DNA from: Cytophagales bacterium
GTDB lineage: Bacteria > Bacteroidota > Bacteroidia > Cytophagales > Cyclobacteriaceae
Direction: 5' to 3'
NCBI GenBank assembly: GCA_003454975.1
Contig: DMST01000113.1
Span: forward strand, 2,325-14,808
DNA: 12,484 nt
Shown: in pieces, positions 6,929 through 12,484 of the stretch
Layout: each line of letters opens with the position of its first letter
How positions within the stretch are numbered: position 1 is the first letter of the stretch
Notes under the pieces: model-generated
Told to the model about the DNA's origin: nothing
What the model saw: the letters and a program-made list of their open reading frames with translations, nothing else
The model's database searches: none
Program-made: the position numbers and the translations under genes

Positions 6929-6958
6929 TTGTGGGTTGATGTGGAACGGTTAAATTTA
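6929..6958 (+). promoter_or_regulatory. Promoter of the universal stress protein gene
   Basis: TTG (6929-6931), a 19-nt spacer and TAAATTTA (6951-6958) match the Bacteroidota -33/-7 pattern, with seven of eight -7 positions. The box ends 20 nt before the ATG at 6979, leaving a leader of about 15 nt. It lies in the short gap after ghrA, so the Usp gene can be transcribed on its own. Confidence 0.6.
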
Positions 6959-6978
6959 CCTACACCAACCCCGTCATC

Positions 6979-7812
6979 ATGATTCATATCCTCTGCCCCG
7001 TCGATTTTTCAGAAGCCTCACTTAATGCGCTTGATCACGCCGTAAACATGTGTAGCACCTGTCAAGGTGCCCTCACGCTCCTGTATGTTTTCAATGCGGA
7101 GGAATTTATTCAAGTAGCGCAAACAGAGGAGTCTAGCCAGGAGGCACTCCATGGGCAAGCGGAGATACGACTCAAAGGGATTGTGCGCGAAATTCGACAA
7201 TCAGAGGTGGCCAAGGGTATTCAACAAGTGGAATACATTATGCGGGTGGGGGATTTGGTAAGCAGTGTTATTGATTACGCGGAGCACCATCAAACCACTA
7301 TGATTGTTATGGGTACTACAGGAGTGGGGACGCTTCGTGAGGCATTTATTGGGTCTAATACTGTGCAAGTATTTGAGAAAGCCCCTTGCCCAGTATTGTG
7401 TGTGCCTGTTGCGGCTAGTTATTCTCCGGTACAGCAGATTGTCTATGCTACCGATTATGAGCGTGATGACCAGAAAATTGTGAAGCAAGTAGTGGCTACG
7501 GCCAAGGACTTTGGGGCCAAGGTGGAGATTCTGCACATTGAAAAGGACCGGAGTACCCACAAGGATATCCAATATCAGGAGTACGTAGAGAAGCTGTCGT
7601 CCTATTTCATGGAGGATAGTCTGAGTTTTCAGCGGGAAGTGTGCGAGGGTGATGTTCCACAATGTTTGGACCATTACATGAATACCAGCCAGGCACAAAT
7701 TTTGGCATTACTCACTCATAACCAGAATTTTCTGCAAAAACTGGTACATAAAAGCATTGCTAAAAACCTCGCTTACTTCACTGACTCGCCCTTACTGATT
7801 TATAAGAATTGA
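6979..7812 (+). CDS. Tandem universal stress protein (two UspA domains)
   Basis: The 277-residue protein holds two UspA domains in one chain, about residues 1-144 and 152-277. The first starts with ILCPVDFSEASLNALDHA and ends with GTTGVGTLREAFIGSNT, which fits the ATP-binding pattern G-2x-G-9x-G-S (G112, G115, G125, S126), followed by CPVLCVP. The second begins IVYATDYERDD, but its matching stretch (THNQNFLQKLVHKSIAKN) lacks those glycines, so it probably does not bind ATP and serves as a pseudo-dimer half. By family knowledge such cytoplasmic proteins respond to starvation, redox or energy stress; no enzymatic activity is claimed. The start ATG lies 20 nt after a good promoter box. The next gene begins 51 nt downstream of the stop. 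Confidence 0.9.
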   Translation: MIHILCPVDFSEASLNALDHAVNMCSTCQGALTLLYVFNAEEFIQVAQTEESSQEALHGQAEIRLKGIVREIRQSEVAKGIQQVEYIMRVGDLVSSVIDYAEHHQTTMIVMGTTGVGTLREAFIGSNTVQVFEKAPCPVLCVPVAASYSPVQQIVYATDYERDDQKIVKQVVATAKDFGAKVEILHIEKDRSTHKDIQYQEYVEKLSSYFMEDSLSFQREVCEGDVPQCLDHYMNTSQAQILALLTHNQNFLQKLVHKSIAKNLAYFTDSPLLIYKN

Positions 7813-7863
7813 TGTAATTTGCGTGATTATTGCCGTTTCAATACAGAACAGCACCCATTGCGC

Positions 7864-9606
7864 ATGCCATTTCTCTTTCGGTCCGTCATTTTTGCGGCAA
7901 CTTGCTTATTTCCCTATCTACTCCTGGGGCAGATAGATACCGTACAAGCTTTGGACTCGGTGAATAGCCCTTATGATGAGCAAGCCCCGGTGCTTGATCC
8001 GGTAGAGAAGGCACTCTATTTTACAGTTACCAAGCACCCGGAGAATGTCGGAGGCATAAAAGATCAAGGAGATATTTGGGTGTCTATGCCTGATTCCACG
8101 GGAGATTGGGGAGTGCCTCAACGAGTAGCCGTGCTCAACAATCAGGATTATAACGCTGCTTTGGGTTTTTCTCCGTCAGGTGATACACTTTACCTACACG
8201 GTTGGTATACCGGCGGAGAATCGGTGTACATGAAAGGGGTAAGCTATACGGTCCGGACAGACACCGGCTGGGCGAAGCCTAAGCGACTCACGGTGAAGTT
8301 CTTCAAGAATGTAGCTCCGCACCAGAGCGGTACTCTTTCTCCAGATGGTAAAGTGATGTTGCTGTCTCTGGAAGCTTTTTCGGGTCGGGGTGCCGAGGAC
8401 CTATACGTAGCCTATCGTCAACCAGATGGTAGCTACACCGGTTTGAAGAATGTTGGGGATGATATCAATACGGATAGGCAGGAGATGACCCCCTACTTGT
8501 CGCCTGACGGCGAAACCCTGTATTTCGCCAGCAACCGGAATCAAGGCACTGGGCGAGACTTATATCGGTCTAAGCGCCTGGACGAAACCTACCGAAGTTG
8601 GTCTGCACCCGAGATGTTGGATACCACCATAAATACCACGGGTATAGAGCTTTACTTTACTATAGACTTGGCCCAAGAGTGGGCTTATTTCACCTCCAAT
8701 CAGAACAGCGAAGGCTACGGCGATATTTACCGATTTCGGTTACCTCCGCCTCCAGTAGATTCTACCCGGCAGATAGATTCTTTGGCCCCAGATACCCTTC
8801 CTTTGGTGGATACCCCCTTAGTAGATTCCTTATTGATTTCGGTGGTTGACTCGCTGGTGGTGGACACTGGTTCGGTAGTAGAGGTAGCTACTACGCCGAT
8901 GGATTCATCGATGGCGGATACCACGGAGATTGGCTACAATGAGGCCGTAGCTGTTGCTGATAGTGTGATGAATACGGAAGCAGATTCATTAGATCGCCTG
9001 GGATGGTCCCAGTTGCGATTGCAGGTATTTGGGGAAGGAGACTCGCTCCTGCGCTCTGCAAAGGTTGAGGCCCATTGGGCGGATACGACTTGGATGGGAG
9101 TCTGGGAAGATGATTCTCTGGTGGTGGGTTACCCGGACACTTTGACCGAATTCGACCTGCGTATTTCAGCACCACGCTACTTTGCCCAAGAGCACACTTT
9201 CAACCTCGCTGATTCCCTCGTTTTCTTCTCCTTCTCCTTAGACCCGATAGCGGTAGGGGCCACCGTGAAGTTAGAATCGGTTTTGTTTCGCCGCGGATCT
9301 GACGAAATGTTTCCCGAGTCTTCTGTGGAGCTGGATGAGGTGGTGAAGCTGATGGAGGAGAATCCCAAAATGGAAATCGAATTGGGGGGGCACACGGATA
9401 ATCGGGGAAATCCCTTAGCCAATGTGGAGCTTTCCGAGGCACGGGTGGCTACGGTAAAGGCCTATCTGGTGGCGGCAGGTATAGCAGCTGGGCGTATTCA
9501 AGGCAAAGGCTACGGCGGTGCAAAGCCAATTTCAGAAAATACGACGGAGGAGTCCAGAGCGAAAAATCGCCGGGTAGAAATGAAGGTGATTAGCAACGAC
9601 GACTAA
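7864..9606 (+). CDS. PD40 beta-propeller and OmpA C-terminal domain envelope protein (PorE-like layout)
   Basis: From the ATG at 7864 the product is 580 residues with a signal peptide (MPFLFRSVIFAATCLFPYLLLGQ); the frame runs back to a TTG at 7819, but that start would put 15 residues before the signal peptide. Residues 35-292 hold about five PD40/WD40-like blades (APVLDPVEKALYFTV, LGFSPSGDTLYLHG, GTLSPDGKVMLLS, PYLSPDGETLYFASNRN, AYFTSNQNSEGYGDIYRF). An Asp/Ser/Val-rich linker with repeated VDSL-like units spans about 294-376, then a small beta domain at about 376-458 (LRLQVFGEGDSLLRSAKVEA). The OmpA domain (460-580) has the peptidoglycan-contact residues D512 and R527 in GGHTDNRG and LSEARV, and ends in NRRVEMKV. 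There is no lipobox Cys. It probably sits in the periplasm and anchors an outer-membrane assembly to peptidoglycan. The Omp85-like barrel gene follows 56 nt later. Confidence 0.85.
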   Translation: MPFLFRSVIFAATCLFPYLLLGQIDTVQALDSVNSPYDEQAPVLDPVEKALYFTVTKHPENVGGIKDQGDIWVSMPDSTGDWGVPQRVAVLNNQDYNAALGFSPSGDTLYLHGWYTGGESVYMKGVSYTVRTDTGWAKPKRLTVKFFKNVAPHQSGTLSPDGKVMLLSLEAFSGRGAEDLYVAYRQPDGSYTGLKNVGDDINTDRQEMTPYLSPDGETLYFASNRNQGTGRDLYRSKRLDETYRSWSAPEMLDTTINTTGIELYFTIDLAQEWAYFTSNQNSEGYGDIYRFRLPPPPVDSTRQIDSLAPDTLPLVDTPLVDSLLISVVDSLVVDTGSVVEVATTPMDSSMADTTEIGYNEAVAVADSVMNTEADSLDRLGWSQLRLQVFGEGDSLLRSAKVEAHWADTTWMGVWEDDSLVVGYPDTLTEFDLRISAPRYFAQEHTFNLADSLVFFSFSLDPIAVGATVKLESVLFRRGSDEMFPESSVELDEVVKLMEENPKMEIELGGHTDNRGNPLANVELSEARVATVKAYLVAAGIAAGRIQGKGYGGAKPISENTTEESRAKNRRVEMKVISNDD

Positions 9607-9650
9607 GTAAACATGTCGTCGTGATTCCCCTCTTGGGACCATGTAATGCC

Positions 9651-9658
9651 TACCTTTA
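9651..9658 (+). promoter_or_regulatory. Possible -7 box directly before the Omp85 gene
   Basis: TACCTTTA matches seven of eight positions of TAnnTTTG but ends only 4 nt before the ATG at 9663. A TTG at 9633-9635 is 15 nt upstream, shorter than usual. If it works, the transcript would begin at or within the start codon. Read-through from the OmpA gene is the alternative. Confidence 0.3.
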
Positions 9659-9662
9659 TCCC

Positions 9663-10769
9663 ATGCGAATTCTATTGCTATTGGGGATAGCTCTGGTTTC
9701 AAGTTTCAACCCATTATCGGCTTCTATTTTTTTATCAGATTCTATACAAAACGATACTGTAAAGAGGTCTAGCTTCTTGGTAATCCCCATCGTTTATTTC
9801 ACCCCAGAAACTCAATGGGCCGGCGGAGCTGGTGGGGTGTATACTTTTCGTTTCCCCCAGGAACCCGATACTACCCAGGCATCACAGCTTACCTTTGGTG
9901 GTGCGTACACCCAACTGCGGCAAGTGCTTTCCTACATCTCGGGCCGTTTGTATTGGGGAGAGGAAAACAACGTAGCCTATGGTGAGGTAGGTTACTACAT
10001 ATACAACTACTTTTTCTACGGAGTAGGCAATGGGGCAACGGCAGATCAAGAAGAGCTGTACGGCGTCCGCTTTCCCAGGTTCCGGCTCAATTATCTACGG
10101 CAGTTATCGCCTCACTGGTACGGCGGCTTTCGGTACTGGTATGATGGGTATGATATCACCGAAAAAGCAGAAGGAGGGGCTTTGGTCACCGGTAGCGTTT
10201 CCGGTAGTCAGGGTGGTACAGTTTCAGCATTTGGCCTGGTAGCTAACTACGATACCCGTGATAATATTTTCTGGCCTAAAGCAGGGACTTTCTTGGAGGT
10301 CGCAAGCTTGGTGCATGCTCCCTGGACGGGGAGCGACTACCGCTATCGCAGACTGTCAGTAGATGCTTCGCAATTCTTCACCCTGCCCTGGTGGGACCAC
10401 CGGCTGGCGCTCAACTACTGGACAGACCTCACTTTCGGTGACCCTCCATTCAACGATATGGCAATGCTGGGTGGGCCCAAAAAAATGCGAGGCCTTTACC
10501 AAGGGCGGTATTTGGATAAGCAACTCATGATGCTGCAGGCAGAGTACCGGTTGCCAATAGTTTGGCGATTTCGTGCGGTGGCCTTTGGTAGTATTGGCGG
10601 CGTAGCTTCGGAGTTATCAGAGTTTGCCCAGGTGCCTTTGCGCTATACCTACGGTGCTGGGTTACGGTTCCTGATGGATAAAACCAACCAAGTGAATATA
10701 CGCTTCGATGTGGGTTTTGACCCGGAAGGGGTGCCGGCGTACTACCTTACGGTGGGGGAGGCTTTCTGA
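9663..10769 (+). CDS. BamA/TamA-family (Omp85) outer-membrane beta-barrel protein without POTRA domains
   Basis: From the ATG at 9663 the product is 368 residues: a signal peptide (MRILLLLGIALVSSFNPLSAS), then a barrel of alternating aromatic strands from about residue 38 to the C-terminal Phe (F368), the usual outer-membrane end signal. Family marks are PIVYFTPETQWAGGAGGVYTF at the first strand, LVANYDTRDNIFWPKAGTF in the middle, and LGGPKKMRGLYQGRYLDK, which carries the R-G-x-Y-like motif of the Omp85 inward loop (R276-Y279). There is no room for POTRA domains, so this is a stand-alone surface-antigen (D15-type) barrel and not the BamA insertase. Its cargo or role is unknown. The frame runs back to a GTG at 9621, but the ATG gives the proper signal peptide. 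It follows the OmpA-type gene by 56 nt and its last 28 bases overlap the end of pabB on the other strand. Confidence 0.85.
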   Translation: MRILLLLGIALVSSFNPLSASIFLSDSIQNDTVKRSSFLVIPIVYFTPETQWAGGAGGVYTFRFPQEPDTTQASQLTFGGAYTQLRQVLSYISGRLYWGEENNVAYGEVGYYIYNYFFYGVGNGATADQEELYGVRFPRFRLNYLRQLSPHWYGGFRYWYDGYDITEKAEGGALVTGSVSGSQGGTVSAFGLVANYDTRDNIFWPKAGTFLEVASLVHAPWTGSDYRYRRLSVDASQFFTLPWWDHRLALNYWTDLTFGDPPFNDMAMLGGPKKMRGLYQGRYLDKQLMMLQAEYRLPIVWRFRAVAFGSIGGVASELSEFAQVPLRYTYGAGLRFLMDKTNQVNIRFDVGFDPEGVPAYYLTVGEAF

Positions 10770-12052
10770 GGAGTACTACCCAAAGCGCGTTGCATCGCTT
10801 CTGCCTTTACAAGACACTCTTGGTACTCTTGCTCGGGTACCGAATCGTACGTGATAGCACTCCCAACTTGGTAGCTAAGCTTCTGATTGTCTGCGTTATA
10901 GAAAAGGCTACGGATGACTACGTTGAAGTCGAAATCCCCGGTGGGAGTGAAGAAGCCCACCGCGCCGGAAAATAGTCCTCTTCGGGCCGGCTCATATTGT
11001 TCGATGAGTTCCATTACCTTGATTTTCGGTGCCCCTGTCATGCTTCCCATGGGGAACGCCCGGGCAATCGCTTCTACACTGGTTATTCCCTCTTTCAAGA
11101 ACCCTGTGACGGTACTGATCATCTGATGAACCTGAGGAAAGGAATAAAGCCCGAAGAGTTCTTCTACCGTAATGCTACCTGCCCGGCAGCTGCGGGCCAG
11201 ATCATTGCGTACCAGGTCCACGATCATCAGGTTCTCGGCACGTTCCTTCTCGCTTTCACGAAGTCCTATCTTCAGTTTCTGGTCTAGAACTGCATCCTCA
11301 TGGCGTGGAGCGGTGCCCTTAATGGGTTGGCTGATCAACTGCTGTCCTTGCCGCTTCAGAAATCGTTCTGGGCTGGCTCCGGCCATCCACTGATCTTCAC
11401 AACGGTAGAAGGCCCCAAAGGGGGTGTGCGAGTGCTTTTGTAGCGCCAGAAATACCCGCGCCATATCTAGTTCGGGAATCTTAGCTGAGAATTCCTGGCA
11501 ATAATTGATTTCGTAGACGTCACCGTCTTCGATGTGCTGGCGCAGCCGTTCTACCGTAGCTAGGTAGGCCTCCTTTAGGGTGTGTGGTTGTAGAGGAGGC
11601 AGTACCGTATACAAAGGGGGCAAAGGGGTAGACTGTATCTCCTCAATGAGGCCAACAGGATTTTCGATACTCTCAATAACCAGATGACCTTGTGCTTCGT
11701 AAAGCCAATGCTTGGGTCGGAAAAATGCCAGGTCATGAAAACCTTGCTGGACAGGATTATGACTTTGGAGGTCTTCCCGTTCATTTTTAAGGTCATACCC
11801 CAAGTGCCCAAACCACCAGTCAGGTTGAGCAGAGGTAGCAACTGAGAGAGCTTCAAATGCTTCGCCAGCCTGGGCTTTTACCTCCTCCAGAGCGCCACAA
11901 GCAATCCCTCTCAGGAAGGTGCCGTGAGGATACTCGTACCTACTAGGGGCCAGATGCAGCACCCGATCAAAGTGTGCATTGGCCCAAACAACAGCTTTTT
12001 GCCAAAAACTGGCATCAGGAAGTGGAAAAGAATGAAGTTGCCGTTCCTGCAT
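10742..12052 (-). CDS. pabB: Aminodeoxychorismate synthase component I
   Basis: PabB aminates chorismate to 4-amino-4-deoxychorismate, the first committed step to p-aminobenzoate and folate, using ammonia from the PabA glutaminase. From the ATG at 12052 the protein has 436 residues, normal for the family. The chorismate-binding domain is complete: EINYCQEF, GASPERFL, PIKGTAPR (243-250), RAENLMIVDLVRNDLAR, FPMGSMTGAPK (333-343), then SGAVGFF, VGSAITYDS and the final ECLVKAEAMQRAL. Lys in PIKGT (K245) is the PabB residue; anthranilate synthase TrpE has Ala there. The frame extends 9 codons upstream to an ATG at 12079, but those codons contain a perfect -7 box, so 12052 is preferred. The last dozen residues (GSTPQKASPTVR) are encoded across the end of the Omp85 gene and look like a run-on tail. 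No pabA or pabC is adjacent in the window. Confidence 0.92.
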   Translation of the reverse strand: MQERQLHSFPLPDASFWQKAVVWANAHFDRVLHLAPSRYEYPHGTFLRGIACGALEEVKAQAGEAFEALSVATSAQPDWWFGHLGYDLKNEREDLQSHNPVQQGFHDLAFFRPKHWLYEAQGHLVIESIENPVGLIEEIQSTPLPPLYTVLPPLQPHTLKEAYLATVERLRQHIEDGDVYEINYCQEFSAKIPELDMARVFLALQKHSHTPFGAFYRCEDQWMAGASPERFLKRQGQQLISQPIKGTAPRHEDAVLDQKLKIGLRESEKERAENLMIVDLVRNDLARSCRAGSITVEELFGLYSFPQVHQMISTVTGFLKEGITSVEAIARAFPMGSMTGAPKIKVMELIEQYEPARRGLFSGAVGFFTPTGDFDFNVVIRSLFYNADNQKLSYQVGSAITYDSVPEQEYQECLVKAEAMQRALGSTPQKASPTVR

Positions 12053-12058
12053 TATCGG

Positions 12059-12066
12059 CAAAGGTA
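12059..12066 (-). promoter_or_regulatory. -7 box of pabB, almost on the start codon
   Basis: The leftward strand reads TACCTTTG, an exact TAnnTTTG match, with six bases (CCGATA) before the ATG at 12052. The expected transcription start falls at or next to the ATG, which would give a leaderless or nearly leaderless mRNA. No TTG lies at the usual -33 distance; one at about 10 nt is too close. Confidence 0.5.
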
Positions 12067-12073
12067 CGTAATC

Positions 12074-12110
12074 GAACAACAGAAATGATAAGACGGAATT
12101 TCTGCTGTTC
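12074..12110. repeat. Inverted repeat between the esterase-like gene and pabB
   Basis: Arms 12074-12086 (gaacaacagaaat) and 12098-12110 (atttctgctgttc) are complementary at 12 of 13 positions around an 11-nt loop. The odd pair (12079/12105) becomes a G·U wobble in leftward RNA, so a full 13-bp stem forms there. It begins 8 nt downstream of the esterase-like stop codon and ends 7 bp upstream of the pabB -7 box. It has no T tract. It may be a terminator or stabiliser of the upstream mRNA, or a regulatory site for pabB. Confidence 0.5.
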
Positions 12111-12118
12111 AGGACAAG

Positions 12119-12484
12119 TTAATCCGTGTATAGGCTGAAGAATTCCCACATTAGTGGAAAAGGATCGGTACCGTCCCAGCCTTTACGGGGTACATCGTGC
12201 GGGAAGCCATCTACTTTGTAATACCAAACATCCAAATCTTCAGGCCCGCCGGTGTATCGTTGGCCCACAGTATGGTCATTGGGGTTCAAAACCTCTACCT
12301 CAGTAGTACCATTCAGTTCGGTCCAGAATTCGATAATGTCGTCCATGTGCGGAGCACCGCCCCAGCCACCGGTAGTATCCATGCTACCGTCGATGGGCAC
12401 CGTTTCGTCATCCTCTAAGCTCAGTTGCAATAGCGGAGTAGGAACGAACATATCTCGATTTTCCCAACTGTAGCCTGGCATGGT
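12119..12484 (-). CDS. Secreted esterase-like alpha/beta hydrolase of the PHB-depolymerase/LpqC type (5' end missing)
   Basis: The right edge cuts this leftward gene; the frame is open to the last base, so the ATG at 12481 is probably an internal Met. The visible 120 or so residues look like the C-terminal part of a polyhydroxybutyrate-depolymerase-like esterase. PTPLLQLSLEDDETVPIDGS would hold the catalytic Asp, WGGAPHMDDIIEFWTELNG is the usual helix before the late strands, VWYYKVDGFPHDVP carries the probable catalytic His (about residue 95 of the fragment), and PLMWEFFSLYTD is the typical end. The nucleophile Ser and any signal peptide lie outside. By family such enzymes hydrolyse short polyester or feruloyl esters; the actual substrate cannot be told. 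The stop at 12119 is followed by an inverted repeat and then pabB. Confidence 0.6.
   Translation of the reverse strand, partial: TMPGYSWENRDMFVPTPLLQLSLEDDETVPIDGSMDTTGGWGGAPHMDDIIEFWTELNGTTEVEVLNPNDHTVGQRYTGGPEDLDVWYYKVDGFPHDVPRKGWDGTDPFPLMWEFFSLYTD

Noticed and set aside
7819..7863. Longer start (TTG) for the PD40-OmpA protein
   Set aside because: It would place 15 polar residues before a complete signal peptide that begins at the ATG 7864.
9384..9390. Run of seven Gs in the OmpA domain as a phase-variation tract
   Set aside because: The frame is intact across it and the run encodes conserved Gly residues; at this length chance is enough, though it is a spot for sequencing error.
9177..9442. 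Leftward ORFs of about 80 codons inside the OmpA-coding region, and similar opposite-strand ORFs in bshC, rimO and pabB
   Set aside because: They lie fully inside well-supported genes, resemble no family and have the composition expected of antisense frames.
10742..12052. Anthranilate synthase component I (TrpE) or isochorismate synthase instead of PabB
   Set aside because: The PIKGT motif with Lys is the mark of PabB; TrpE has PIAGT. No trp genes are adjacent.
1..12484. CRISPR arrays, tRNA/rRNA genes, insertion sequences, toxin-antitoxin or defence genes
   Set aside because: No spaced direct-repeat array, cloverleaf sequence, transposase, terminal inverted repeats or known defence domains were seen on either strand.

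Overview
The window reads as an ordinary stretch of chromosome from a Bacteroidota bacterium, most likely of the Saprospiraceae/Lewinella type. That placement is an inference from several signs. Protein sequences have Bacteroidota flavour: BshC, a PD40-OmpA protein, a POTRA-less Omp85 barrel, and DUF1028 with TPR. Promoters fit the Bacteroidota -7 consensus TAnnTTTG, sometimes with a -33 TTG. Shine-Dalgarno sequences are scarce. Base composition is mixed at roughly half GC, apart from an AT-rich gap at about 5670-5980. I see no mobile element, CRISPR array, rRNA or tRNA.

Layout, left to right. (1) The 3' part of a lytic transglycosylase with LysM repeats (+, cut by the left edge) ends at 905. 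It faces a leftward rimO-bshC pair (1011-3890), with a long hairpin between the two that probably terminates both directions. (2) Two further leftward genes follow: a secreted DUF1028 protein with a C-terminal TPR (4035-5045), and a small GyrI-like effector-binding protein (5088-5543). (3) A gap of about 440 bp (5544-5982) divides the leftward genes from a rightward block. It holds the effector-binding gene's promoter, a perfect 13-bp terminator hairpin that serves no visible gene, and a start-like sequence that stops after three codons. (4) The rightward block has a GhrA-like 2-hydroxyacid dehydrogenase, a tandem universal stress protein, a PD40-OmpA cell-envelope protein and a BamA/TamA-like barrel. 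(5) Leftward pabB overlaps the barrel gene tail to tail by 28 bp. A leftward esterase-like gene, cut by the right edge, lies upstream of pabB.

Their roles fall into three groups. Envelope maintenance covers the transglycosylase, the OmpA anchor, the Omp85 barrel and perhaps DUF1028. Core cofactor, thiol and translation functions cover bacillithiol ligase, S12 methylthiotransferase and aminodeoxychorismate synthase. Small stress or metabolite functions cover the Usp, the effector-binding protein and the hydroxyacid reductase. I found no convincing new multi-gene system. The most unusual material is non-coding: the orphan terminator region around 5540-5730 and start codons lying almost directly on -7 boxes. 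Several start codons are placed downstream of the longest possible ORF start, because promoter-like boxes or signal peptides support the shorter versions.
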